From Prunella strophiata (lineage: Eukaryota > Chordata > Aves > Passeriformes > Prunellidae): 64,000 nt of DNA. The notes beneath the pieces were generated by a model. It ran no database searches. It worked only from the letters and a program-made list of their open reading frames with translations, and was not told where the DNA came from. The position numbers and the translations under genes were made by a program. Of the stretch, positions 50,185 to 62,659 are shown piece after piece. Where the stretch lies: positions 43,209,490 to 43,273,489 of the forward strand of contig JAZBQD010000014.1 in assembly GCA_036583965.1 (NCBI GenBank). Reading direction: 5' to 3'. Each line of letters starts with the position of its first letter. Positions within the stretch are counted from its first letter, which is position 1.

Positions 50185-52742
50185 GACCCCTCTCTCTTCC
50201 TTCCACTCCAATGAATCTTGTTAATTTCTGTCAACCAGTACTCTTTCCAGGTGGCTTTGAGACTGTTTTTTTAACATTCTCACAAGTTATCTGCTATTTA
50301 GCCCCTCTGTTTTTGCTACAAATTTTCTTTAGAAACTCCTGGTTACCATGGTTGGTAAGATGTGGTCTAAACATACAAATAGGTAAAATCCCTTTAAGCA
50401 TTTACATGGAACTTAAATTTCAATCTGGAATTAAGAAATTTTATCTAACCAAAGTTTAGGTGTCTTTGCAGACACCTTTCAACCATAGGTGAATGCCCCA
50501 TCAATTCTTTTAGTGTTGTGATTATAGACAGTTCATGCAATCTTAACATCACAGAATTTGTAAGATGTCTATAACAAACTTAGCATTTTATTCTCTAAAA
50601 ACTTAAAATGTAATGTGCTTTCAATCACTTCTAAAAACATATTCTAGCAGAAAACATTTGTTGCTAGATATTTCTTCCTTGGTGCCTAGCTCGTGTTATT
50701 ATTTACAATTTTATTGCTATTTTCTTATTTCAATTATATTAGCTGTGATCTTAATACATTAGCTTGAACTGCTGTCTCTTATTGTGTTTCTAGCTAAATT
50801 ATCTTCTAGCAGAAATACTTTTTCCAGATGTTGGCTGTGTACTATGATCACTGTAATACTTTTTTCTTTAATTAAGCAATGCTTCTTAACTCTTTCATCA
50901 TAAAATAGTGCAACAGTGAGGCAGGAAGAAAAAGGGGGAGATATTCTTACATTGTTCAAGAGCTTTGAATAAACAAAAGGAGAGGGATAGTAGAGGGGAA
51001 GAGAATAGTATAAAAGGAAGAGATTTTGTAAATTACTTTGACTGTTAAAGGGCTCTTGCTGTAAACTACTTACAGGTTTTTAAGTGAGTTAAGAAGCCAT
51101 ACTTTAAGGGCATGAGAAGTACTTGAGCACAGGAGTGGAGCTTACCTGGGAGAGAGTCTGCCAGTTTAGAGTCAAGTTTTCAGAGTTTCAGTCGTTCTTT
51201 TAGTGCTTTTATGAAACTGTTCCAATTGTGCTGTTGGACATCCTAATTCCTTATTTCTGAAATCCGCTGTATATCCCTTATGTGTTCTATCTGTTCTGCA
51301 AACTTTATAGACAAAGATGTAATTTGTATATGGGCGTGGTACATTTTTAACCATGATTTTGCTATATTATTCTATAACTCTTGCAATAGAGTTAATATTG
51401 GTTAAGACCATACAGTTTTTAGCCCCTTTAAACCACTAAGTCATACCATATAGTGAGTAGCTGTGTTGATCTCCTGAATCTTGATTTAATTTAAAGTGTC
51501 TAGATCATCCATAATATTTTAAATCCAAAAACTAAATTATCATTCTCATGTGGGCTTTCTCATAAATTTTCCTCAAATCTATGCATATGCATAGTTCTGT
51601 GTAGCACTCCTTCTTTGGACCACTTATTTATGATGTGCAAGAGACTGTTTTCAATTTTGTACTGTACTTCTACTGAAGAGATCTTTTAAATGTACTTTTA
51701 TCTCTTTATCTGAAGAGCAGAAATAGAATGTTTCAGGCAGCTTTCTTGTTAGATGATTTGAGAAGCATCTGTAGATGATAAATAAATCCAGTTCAATTCT
51801 GATTTAATTTCCTGCAAATGCTTGGGCTCCTGTTTCAGCAACCTGCCTCTGTACATCTAAGTGACTTTTCTTTCTTTCATTTTACCCAAAGTATTCTGCA
51901 TTTGGATTTCACAGCTCTTTTCAAAGATGCAGCAATAGCTCCATTTGTATCAGCAGAATCTGTCACCACGTGAAGTATCGCTTTCCTGCCTGGAGGACTG
52001 TAAACAGACAGTGTAACTGGTGACTCAATTTTTGTAGATGCATGTGTTAAGAGAATGAGGAGAAAACCATGTATGTTCATGGTGTATTTAGAGGATTGGA
52101 ATGGGTGGATACAAGTTCAATGTCTTCTTTGACTTTGAATGACAAATATCAAATATCTTTCTTAAGATAGAGCACTGCTTGATCTCTTAATTTTTGCTCT
52201 TTCTCACATACAACCTAGTGCATTGAGATAGATGTGCAAAAATTTGTCATAGACTAGTGATAGGAGGCTTTCATAACTACTCAATAGTAGTAATTGCTTC
52301 TTTATCCATACATTGTTGAAGAGGAGAGAATTCATTGTAGAAAGAATGAAAGCTTTTTCCATTATAGATTTTTGCTCTCCTGTTTTTTGCCATATCTAAA
52401 CAGGCCATTGATCCTGGGATACTGTGTGAGAATCAGTGGGCCAAAGAGAGAGCCAAAGGAAGATTGACAGCTTGACTCCATTTTTCTAAAATGATTGTCC
52501 CAAGTATCTGTAAAGGTGGACTCTCTAGTCTTAAGGACATCATTGTACCATCTTCTGTTAATATTTTGACATGAAAAAAAAAGCTAAGAATAATTTTGAG
52601 GCTATCAATCATAATAGAGGATTCTGTCCATCAGCTGTTTGTCCTAAATTTTTGGCCTGTAGATTTGTGGTGTGTTATTGTGAAGTTTTGAAGTGAGGAG
52701 ACTCCGTCAAAAATATATGTCTTAGTGTTTGGGAGTTTTTAC

Positions 52743-52805
52743 TTTTTTGGGTTTTTTTGAGGTTTTTGGGTTTTTTTATGATTTTGTTTTGTTTTGTTTT
52801 GTTTT
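52743..52805. repeat. T/G-rich tract ending in (TTTTG)n
   Basis: T runs broken by GGG are followed by four TTTTG units. Low-complexity DNA in intron 2. Confidence 0.85.
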
Positions 52806-54887
52806 AAAATGAAATCACAGAAGAAGAATATAGCCTAGTTCTTGCCGTTAATCTTCTCCAGTGGAAGTCTGACATTCTGGAAGTTTAGTTTAGAATGTAG
52901 TATGAACTCTTTCCTTATTAGTTCTGGGGTATTGTGACTGAAACCATTCTTGTCTGTTTTTTGGAAAAGCCCTTGAAGAAACAGACCCAGATTATCTGCT
53001 CCACCTGTTTGAGAGAATAGAAGGGAAGTAAAATGTGTGTGGGAAATAAAGCAGGAACAATAAAGTTCTTGCTTAAATCTGGAAGAACATACTTTAAATA
53101 TCTATTATGTAGAAATATGGGTTTTGGTATTTCAGGAGAAAAATAGTCATTAGCATTTTAGTGTTGACAAATAGCATGGGGTCAGATTTACGATATTTTG
53201 TTAAACGGGACTTTAATAGTATACGTAATAAAACATGGATCTTGACAAGAATTGATGCTTCGTCCCTGAGTGACAGGCTCTTGTCTGTCCCTGTCATTTA
53301 CCCAAAAGGTTGTACCTTAAGACTAACTGACAAGCTGTGGCATGCCTGTTTTCCTGAAGCCCTTTCCAGGCTGTTCTTGGTACGCTCGATCTGCTGTCCT
53401 CTACAAATTACATGCCCTGGAAACACTGGGTGTGAGTAGGCTAAAATGAATGTATAAAGGATCCAGCATGAAGACTGCTTGCAGAGAATTTAAATGAAAC
53501 TGAGGGGGAAAAGTGCTTCTGTGAGTTAGATTTAAACAGTCTTGAAATGAAAATACTGTTTAGGTGTCTTTTTTCATTCTGTGACAAAGTTGGTGCAGAG
53601 GATTCATCCACAATGTGTTGATAACAGCTCTAATAATGTTATATATCAGGCAAGATTGCAGATGGGCTTCAGGCATGTGTCAGACTAACGGACTCTTACA
53701 GATTGACAAGTGATAACTGCTTAGAAGGATCCCAAATTCAAGGGGATTTTATAATTCCAGTTCAATACCCTGGACACTAAAGTAGTCTGCAGCAGTTTTT
53801 AGAAGACTTAGTAGGTTGTTTGAAGGAGTCCTATTCTTGCTTCTGTTCTCATTTATCCTGCTCTGCCACTCTCTATAACCCTGAGTTTCAAGGCTGACAT
53901 GAACATTTAATCTCTTAAACCACATTGTGCATGTTATTGCTGTTGTCTTTTTGGTCAATCTTATATTTTAGTGGAAAAACATCTATCAGGATGCAGTGTA
54001 CCTACTCACTTGATGTGTTTAATTGGCTGAAGTGAGGAAGTTGCTTAGAAGTCTGAAAGTAATTTGATGAAATTCTTGCATGCTTTTGCCTCCTCATGGT
54101 CTCCTGAGGTGGAGTACTTAAGCCATAGGAAATTATGAATTCGGTTAGAAGTGCAGTGAGAAAGAACAGAGTCTGCTTCAGGATTTCATAATTGAAAGGA
54201 TTATGGGGCAGGGGGCTGGGGGAAAGGAGCTTAATTTTTGTTCTTTGTGTATGTGCCAGTGCTTTTGTTAGTAATCAAGTTACTGTGGTTCCCATGTGTA
54301 TCTGTGGTGGCTGGGGAATGGGGGGTTGTTTTGGGGGAATCAAGGAGAAAAAATATTTTAATGGTGTCAACTTTGAATTTCTGGTGCTCCAGTTAAAAAT
54401 CTTGAAAAATAATATCATGTTAACACTGTTTATAATCTATGGGGAAAATGCAATTTTAGAAGAAGATGTTATATAAATTATGTTAAGGACAGAAGGCAAC
54501 AAATCAGTCCAGAATTTGGACAGCGGTCAAATTCTGAATTTCTTGATGGCTTCTGCTCTCCTTTGCACAGTTCCCAACTGGTCCTGCTTGGTTATACCTA
54601 GTTTCTCTATATTTTTATGATTTCCTTTGTTTCATAACTCTTATTGTAATTACCTTTAATACATTGTTAATATGCAAGGTAATCTGAGTTATTCTGCTGG
54701 GGCCAGTCTCTGAAAGCAAACTTTTCTTGCCTTACCTTCAGAGTTTTATTAGTTTCCCCTGTCTCACATGCATATGTATGATCATTAACTTCAAAATGTT
54801 ATCATAAATAGCTTTTATTTCAATGAGAATTATTTTTATATCAGTATTTTCAGTGGAAAATAATTCAATTACTTCTCTTGCTTACAG

Positions 54888-55050
54888 ATGGGCACCTTCA
54901 AGGCACATGATGGTGAATACATTTTAGAACCTCTGATGAAAGCAGATGGAGGTGAACATGAAGATGAACATAACAAACCACATCTCATATACAGACATGA
55001 TGGACTTAAAAAAGAGTATCAGAAATCCCATAAACCTTGTGAAGTTTCAG
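54888..55050 (+). CDS. ADAMTS20: ADAMTS20 coding exon 3 (prodomain)
   Basis: Encodes residues 147-200 plus the first base of codon 201. MGTFKAHDGEYILEPLMKAD corresponds to the conserved GTFK..GEYFLEPIMKAD segment of ADAMTS20, and the HNKPHLIYR that follows the acidic GGEHEDE stretch is a signature shared by ADAMTS20 and ADAMTS9. Cys197 in KPCEVS is the third prodomain cysteine and the best candidate for the cysteine that holds the active-site zinc in the latent enzyme; that assignment comes from the family, not from this sequence. The acceptor is TTGCTTACAG, and the donor GTACAG follows GTTTCAG, phase 1. The Met at the start is an internal codon, not an initiation site. Confidence 0.93.
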
Positions 55051-58000
55051 GTACAGTCATACTTTACATTTCATTGTGCCTTTTTCAAATGTCAGATGTT
55101 CTAAAGAAAAAAAAGTGAGATTTATTTCAGTAAATAATTTTTCTCCACATTGTGCCATTAGAATCTACACATTTCTTTCACATAGGCTTGTCAGCTGTTC
55201 CTTTTATTTTGTGACAGTGGCAAATTCAAACGTAGGACAGAATGTGTCTATTAAAAAAATCCATGATATTGCAAGAACTTCAGTGTGGGTTTGCTTTTAC
55301 ACCCAGATTGTCCCATATGTGAACACTGAAAGAGTAGATCCACAGGAGCTGTTGCTTATATTCACAAAAGATAATGAACTTACTGCAGTTCTAGCAGATA
55401 ATACATGACATCTGTTTTCCTTAATAATGGAAGTATCTAATATTACCCATTAATTTATTATAATCTAATTTTACCCGTTATTGTAAATGTTTGTCTTTAT
55501 GGGTATTTTAATAATTTATTCACAGTACATATTCATAATATTTCGTTTTATTTAAGGTTAAAGGAAGGGGGTCCATGGAACCTCTGCCTTGGACATTCAG
55601 AGGGTGGACTTTGGCCTGCTCAGGGCACTGGTTCAAAGTGTCCCTTGGGAAACAATCCTTAATAACAAAGGGGTCCAGGAAGGCTGGACATAATTTAAGA
55701 AAGAAATTTTACAGGTGCAGGGGAAGGCCATCCCCGTGTAGTGAAAGATGAGCCAGCAGGAAAGACCAGCTCCCCGATCAATTCCTGGGTTGAACAGGGA
55801 ACTTTCACTGCAACTCTTGTTGAGGAATATCTATGTAGATGGTTAAAAATATAAAGATTAAAAAACAAAAGCTTGGGTGACTAGTGGTATTAATTTTGGA
55901 AAATTCTTATAACGTCTTTTATACTCGAAAACATTGTTTTGAGAGTTCTGCTTTTCCATAGATAGTAAGGCCAGAAAATAACCATTACATCAAGCAAATG
56001 TTCTTATTCCTATCCTTTTTTTTTTTTTTAGTTATAAATAATATGTACTGAACCAAATTAGAGGTCTTTCAGTTGGTTTTGTGTCTTTTTTTTCTTTAAT
56101 CTAAACAAGTTAATGTGAGAAAAAGACTTCAAGCATTAAGAACATAGTAATTTTCTTACTTTTTATTGTTTGGAAAAATTACAAAAGATTGTGAGCTAGG
56201 GCTTACTGTCATTTTGGGGGCAGTGAAGTTGCAGAAATGTTTATGAAGAAAAGCTTTGTGGTTTTATGTTTCTGTCCTTCTAAAGAAGAGCTGTGTCTCC
56301 TTTAAATGTTAGTCTTGCTTGGTTATTCATATCTTTCCTTCACAGAGGAACAACTTATATCACTACTTGGAATTGGAATCATGAAAGTTTCTCTAGTAAG
56401 GGAACCTTGACAGAGGATATGGAGGAAACAGAGCATTCAATACATATTTTTAGTTTGAAATTGGGCCATGATAATTCTAAAATTGTCTACCGAATCTTTT
56501 CTCCACTTTGTACTGTTTTCTTCTAAAACTAGTTTGCCAGTGAAAAAAATTTTTGAAACTCTGATATATATACCTTACTCAGGTCAGGATAGGATATTTA
56601 TTACATCTCCTCAGTCCATAAGTTCTGTTTCCTTAATACATGGAAGCTCATCAGAGTTTGCCAGAATATGTTTTGGATAAGTCTGATAGCTATTACTTAT
56701 CCACTTGTTGATTTCTGGTGTTTGTAAACAAAATTAATTTGATTTGTTCTTGGTTTGTTTGATCCATAAATTTAGATAATCTTTAACTCTCCCTTTAAAT
56801 ATTATTTCCCATTTTGCCAGTACTCTGGAATCTCAGAAACTTTCTGTGACCTAGTAAAGATTGTGTATATGAAATTGCTTCAGCCAATTCACTTCAGTGC
56901 ATCTAACTCAGTCAGTCTGAACATAAAAGATTATATGTGGACACTCTTGAGCTAGTTCCTTTTCAGAGCCAGTCCCTGCTTTCTCCCCTTGTTATTGTTA
57001 GTACTAATGGTTTCACAATTAGTATAGCTTTATTTTGTGATTGATTTTTAAACAATTAGTAAAGTGCTTGCTGTTTTCTCTACTGTTTTTCTTTCTGGCC
57101 ATATTGTACTCTAACTTTAAGGAAGACAGACTATGGATCTTTAAGCTGAGGGCTCTTCCCTTGAATAATGGAATATGTAGATTTAAATCCTCGCAAGCTG
57201 AGGGTGACAGAAGTGTGTTCTCTGAATTCTTGGGTCAGTGCTGTAGTCACTAAGTCATTAGAATAAAATGATTAAGAGACATATCCTTTGGCCGCTACTT
57301 TTTCAGAGGGAAATCTAGTTTCCAGAAAGACAGTGGAGGTTTCTTCTGAAGGGGCTGGAGTGTCCAGTTAGCTGCTGAAGTTCTAGTGGGTAGTGAGAAT
57401 TCAGATATACTTCTCCATTAAATATTTTTTATGTCAACTAAGATGACTCTGGTGAAGGCATTGTTTTTTCTGTATCAGGCATCAGAAGCCTCTGGTGGCT
57501 GGACTATACAGTGTAATTGGAAGTATTACAGTACTCAGTTTGGAGATATCAGAGTAAATTGTGTATTTCCTTTAGAGCCTGATTATAACATTATGAATAT
57601 TTACAAAACTGCCAAAGATGTCACTTTAGGCTTTTGATGTGTACTTGCTTATGAAGTTAAACTCCATATTTATTTAAATATAATGTTATGTAAATTTGAA
57701 AGTCTGTAAGGACTTGAATTCAGGAGTTGGAAATATTTGTTTTTATTTGTTCTGCTGGTGCCAAAATTTTGTGTGTAAAAATGTGTTTTGTTTAACTAAC
57801 TTGTGTCCTTTGTTGTGCTGAGTAAGCTGTAGTGCTTATCTCCTTCCAGCCTTCCTGTTTGGATTATACTGCATTCTAGGAACTGTATAATATTGCTGTC
57901 TCTTAACTAATTTGTAACAAATAATCCATTTATGACAGGGCTATATAAAAACATACAAGACATCTCATTTGATGTTCCTATTATAATCTTCTGTAGTTTG

Positions 58001-58147
58001 CTTTTTTTTTGCCTTTTTTTTTTAATTCTTCCACAGTGTCTCTTGGAAATAAGATCATAAATATAAGTTTTTCTATTTTGGGCAGCCTTTTGCCTTTTTA
58101 TTATTTAGCAACTGCATTCAACAGTAAATCTTTTTTTTACTTTACAG
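55051..58147 (+). other. ADAMTS20: ADAMTS20 intron 3 (3.1 kb)
   Basis: Runs from donor GTACAG to acceptor TTTTACTTTACAG. It contains one CR1 fragment (55,560-55,830) and a run of 14 T at 56,016-56,029. No further exon is visible. Confidence 0.88.
55560..55830 (+). mobile_element. CR1 LINE fragment from the ORF2 5' part, sense
   Basis: The text 'catggaacctctgccttgga', 'gactttggcctgctcaggg', 'gtcccttgggaaacaatcct', 'ggggtccaggaaggctggac' and 'gaaagatgagccagcaggaa' follows the CR1 consensus before the reverse transcriptase region. Internal stop codons and small gaps show it is dead. It is unusual in that most CR1 copies keep only the 3' end, whereas this piece comes from further upstream and is cut at both ends. 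Confidence 0.8.
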
Positions 58148-58407
58148 AGAAAGAGTTGAAGAAGAGCACTTTATTACATCCAACCTTCAGCAGTTTAGAT
58201 GAAAAGAGCAGTGTTTTACAGAAGCCTCTCAGTTTAGAATATGCTTTAAATAACCTCTCCATAGAGGATGGTGGCAATCCACATTCCAGGAAGAAACGTT
58301 TTCTTTCCTATCCAAGATATGTAGAAGTGATGGTCACAGCTGACACCAAAATGGTTCGTCACCATGGGCAGAATTTACAGCACTATGTACTAACATTGAT
58401 GTCAATA
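58148..58407 (+). CDS. ADAMTS20: ADAMTS20 coding exon 4 (end of prodomain, start of protease)
   Basis: Encodes codon 201 (G plus AG gives Glu) through Ile287. A poorly conserved Ser/Leu/Lys-rich linker with sequon N236-L-S leads to HSRKKR at 246-251, the furin site that releases the mature enzyme. It is followed by [19 protein letters not shown] and [15 protein letters not shown], the first strand and helix of the catalytic domain, typical of ADAMTS9/20. I place the end at 58,407 (donor GTAAGT, phase 0) because the family continues Ile-Val-Ala and the next exon can then begin with Val. A second GTAAGT starts at 58,412. The next exon, expected to begin near IYKDPSIGN, was not found before 64,000. 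Confidence 0.92.
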
Positions 58408-60071
58408 GTAAGTAAGTTCTTCAGTATTAGCAATTTTAATTATTTCTGTTCTGTTGTTTTCTTTTCTGCAACTTTCCTGTCTTCTGGTTTGATTGAATTC
58501 TGTATAATAAAAAGAGTTTACATAAACATAAATAAAAAAGATGGGTCCAAATTTAAGATTATGGATCTTTTCAGTTTAATTCAGTGTAGTGTGTGTAGGT
58601 GAAATGATGGGACCCATTTCCTGATTTTCTGTTGCTTTAGAAGAATTCTTAACCTTCAGGGAGTGAAAAATGTAGGTTAATTACAGCAGACAGATGTTAA
58701 ATGACATTGTGAAAGAAAAAAAAGCTTGGTTATAGTAATCCTAGTTTTTCAATTTTTAAGAAACTTCAGATTAATATGGGTCAGACTCTGAGTTGGTATC
58801 ATTTATTTGTGATCTTTATGTGGTAAATTCTTTCTTGAACCAAAAGTGATTCAGAATATAGTACAGTAAGCTCTAAAATAAAAAGTTTTACCATAGTGTG
58901 TGAAGGGACATTGAGTAATGGGCACTTAGACAACTGAGCTGAATTCTGCTCACTCTAATATTCACATCTCCAGTTGATGACAGTAGAGGTGCTGCCATCT
59001 ATTACACAGATGATGTAGGCACCTAAATTTAGAACATGGAGTTCCTTTAATTAGTTTATAAGAAAAATAATGTTTTAAGGGAGATTAGCACATGTTATTG
59101 TACATCCTCTGAATTTTTCTACTTTTAGTGGTGTGAAGGTATGAAAGTTCGTGTATTACCAAAAAAATCCATACTGAAGTTGTTTTTACTCTTACAGTAC
59201 AGACTCAGTTTGTAATTCCTTTTGAAGCAATTGATCCCTAAGATGCAATTTTATTATAGTTATTTCCTTTATTAAAGATGTGTACTCATAAAAAAATTGA
59301 AGTAGTAAAGACATTACTTTAAAATAGAAGCTGTTTTTTACAGAACTTTAAAATAAGATGAAATTGAACATTTGTTATATCTATTTCATGAGATCTTGTT
59401 GTGATTATAGGTAATGTAATTCCTGATGGTTCCTTTTTATAAAAAGAAAACATTATTCCTGCATCTGTAGGTGTTGTACATTCAAGTACTATTCCTTACA
59501 GTGCAATATTTGGGTTTTTTGCTTACACAATTGGACTTCTAGGTAAATAAGATAAGTATTGTATAATTGCTATTAAAGAGAATGTATAAAATGAACTGGT
59601 TTTAAGATCTAGTGTTTAACATATGAGTGAAAGAATACCAGCTCTTTTCTAAAAGACTTGTAATTCTTTCTTGTGCTTTCCTGTCTGTGCTGTAAAACTA
59701 GGGTTTTACACTTATTGCTGGCTTTGGGGTAAAAGCCTTCAACAAGCCACTACATCTTTAATATGAGTTTAATATCTCTGAATACCACTGTAGGTGGTAA
59801 GATCTATTGCTTGCATCTGTTGGCAGCTCTATTCCACATAAATGCATGCAGAAGGTAATCTTGAAGCAAAAATTTTGTAATATGTTATTTCTGGTAATGT
59901 TGAGCTTTTATAAATGAAGATGTAAAAAATATAAATTCAGATCTTAATTTTAAAATATTTTCTTTACAGTTCACTTAATTCCATGCACTCTCCCTTCCCC
60001 TGCCTCCATTTCCCCCACAGAATACATATCCCAGCTCATATCCCTTCTCCTTGAAGCATTTCAGCAATGGC

Positions 60072-60122
60072 TTGGAATCACAGAACAATTGGAAGTCATC
60101 TAATCCAACCCTCTCCTGACAT
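60072..60122 (-). mobile_element. Short antisense CR1 3' remnant
   Basis: 'ggaatcacagaacaattgga' followed by 'agtcatctaatccaaccctc' resembles the reverse complement of a CR1 tail. Only about 50 bases can be matched, so confidence is limited. Confidence 0.5.
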
Positions 60123-62659
60123 AGATATTTGTCAAACAAATAATGTGCATGAATGTAGAACCTTCCACAACAGTTATTTTTCAGTAAACTAGTAAAAAAA
60201 ATGTCAAGGATAGGGAAACAAGTAACTACCATTCTTTGCTATGCAATCTGCATTAGAATTTATTGGTATGCTGGTGGGTCATTTCTTGACCCACAGCCTC
60301 TTCATGTTTGAAATAGAACCATTTTTAGTCTTATTTGATAGCCTATAAAGGAAAGAAATTAAACTTCTAAATTTTATCCTTTCTGCTATTATACAGAAAG
60401 CTTTGATTATTAAATTTTACTGGTACTTGTGTCTGGTCAAACAATTTCTGTTATGGGAAATTGTCAGGTTGCTGGCATTTTAAGTGAATCAAGCATTATA
60501 CTTTACTCTTGCAACAATTCTGAACCTTTTAAGGTTTTTCAGTTCTGGCTTGGGTTTTAAAGAAACCTAAAAACTTTAAGCATATAAATCAGCATTAAAT
60601 TTTAATGAAACTTAGACATCTAGCTCCCAGAAGAACCTTTGAAATCCTGGCCCATTTTTCTTTTATTTTCCTTGGGGCTTTTTTTAGCATCAACAAAGCC
60701 ACTAAAGTAAACTTGCTGCTGTTTTATGAGTGGAAAATAAGAACTGAAATATACTGCTGAATTTTTTTAGGGTTTTTAGTGTCTTGTCACTCATCCAATT
60801 CAACCTGAAAAGGCTTAGCTCTCAGCATGCAAGTAATCTCATTTCTTTAAAACTGCATAAAGGTTGGCAATAGGAGTATTCACATTACTTACATTATATC
60901 TTGGAAATACTTATTCATTCTGATTGAAATATGTACTTCAGGATAGAAGGAGTATCTTTGCCACAGGATTTTATGAAAAACTTTATTGTATTTCAACACA
61001 GAGTGGCATTATTTAATGTGAAACAATAAATAAAACAATAAGAATACTGTAATTGCTTAACTTGCAGAGTTTTTTCTTGTTCCTCCAAGTATTGTATCAA
61101 CAGAGCAGGCAGTAGGCACTGTCTCAATAGATTTAGTAACTGGAGGAATTCATCTTAGACTATGTTCTGAAAGTTCAGAGCCCGGAACACTAAGGCTTGA
61201 TCTCAGCAACTTAAATAATTCATAAACACTGGAGTTTACTGTAAAATTCAAAACCATGTGAAATTTGGTTCCATGAAACATTTTGAGGTACTGTCCTTCA
61301 TTTTCTGAATCAAAAACCTGATTCCTGACATCCTTTTAAGCACTGCTTATATAGTTTGTTTGGTGTAAAAAAAAACCTACTAGGTCTGTTCCTAGTCTGC
61401 TTGAAGCAAAAACTTTGTAATCTTGCCTTTTTGAAAAACAGTCTTGACATATAAAACCACCTGTGGTAGGGCTATGATGGCCAGCTCAGATTGTGAGCTT
61501 GGCTGACTGCCTAGACATGTGAGTGCTAAAGTCAGAGCATGGGAGGGGGGAGCCATGCATTCAAGGAGAGGATTGAAGACAATATCAGTTTAGATCATTT
61601 AACTTGTGAAACCATGAAGTGGTGTTGTATCATGGTAAAACAGTACTATTATAATATGGTGTTAAAAGCTGATGCTTTTGATTTTCATTAAGACAAAAAC
61701 TTTACTAAAGTTTTAGCGCTACCTTCTTTTACTGACATATATAAAGCAGGTAGGGATTAGTAGGTCTTAACAGTAAAAGATTTTTCTAGTTAGTCTTGTT
61801 GATATGATTTTTTTTTTTTTGCAGTCATAATCAGCAATGATCATAAAGTATTATCCTATATGGGAAGGCTGTGTGCACCAATGTGTCCCATCATTAAAAC
61901 CAGACAAATTATTTTATCTTAATATATATGTAGGGTGAATTTAAAGGCTGTTTTTTTACTTTCTTTGCAGTTTATACTGCACAATAGTTAACAGTTCATC
62001 TTTCCAGAACACAATGGGAAAACATAGATGCATCCTGGCCTTTAAGAATATTTGGCATACTGATTTTGCCTATAGTCATAATTTAAAAATAGGGAGTAGA
62101 CCTAAATAGTTTGTAGGTTAATAATTTAATTTGTATCACTACCATCTGAAAGGCAATGAATATAATTACACTCCAAATTTAGAGGTGAATATATTGTTCC
62201 TTGTATCTGTTCCTTAGAACCTCAGTAGTCTATTTTGCCCCTCATTCAGATAATTGCGTTAGTATTAAATCTGCAGGAATTTAGTGCTTTTTGTCTCTCA
62301 TCCAGTAAAATCTAGAAGGCCAGCACAAGGCATATTTTTCTTTGCACAAGCCAAGAATATACCTATTATGTTTCTTCTGTGTATATAAAACCCCATGATC
62401 TTGTGCATTTGGCATGGTTAAAATGAAAGTGGATATTTGTTTATGCACCAATAAATATACATAGCTGGAAACAATTATTTTCAAAGTATCATTCATATGA
62501 ATTCTTTGAGCTGGCCTTCTTACTTATCTTGGCATATGGGTATCTGAAGGGGTATAAAAGCCAGCTATTCTTTTAATGGTGAATGTCCTTGTATTGCAGC
62601 TCCAGGGTGTCTGTATATTAAATATCATAATGATACCTCACTACATCTTGAGGTGACCA

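Larger units (their letters stand above)
43490..54887 (+). other. ADAMTS20: ADAMTS20 intron 2 (11.4 kb)
   Basis: From donor GTAAGC at 43,490 to acceptor TTGCTTACAG ending at 54,887. I found no further exon: exon 2 and exon 3 join directly as SICGGL-MGTFK, as expected for the family. Contents are AT-rich unique sequence, a 24-base two-copy repeat (44,807-44,854), a (CA)12 repeat (49,171-49,194), an AAAT tract (50,166) and a TTTTG tract (52,743). No large transposable element was recognised here. Confidence 0.85.

Noticed and set aside
58009..58602. 197-codon open frame around ADAMTS20 exon 4
   Set aside because: Only the central 260 bases are exon; the ends are intronic read-through on either side of clear splice sites.
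61970..61990. Acceptor-like TTTCTTTGCAG in intron 4 as a possible exon 5 start
   Set aside because: The sequence after it reaches a stop within a few codons and does not encode the expected IYKDPS-type continuation.
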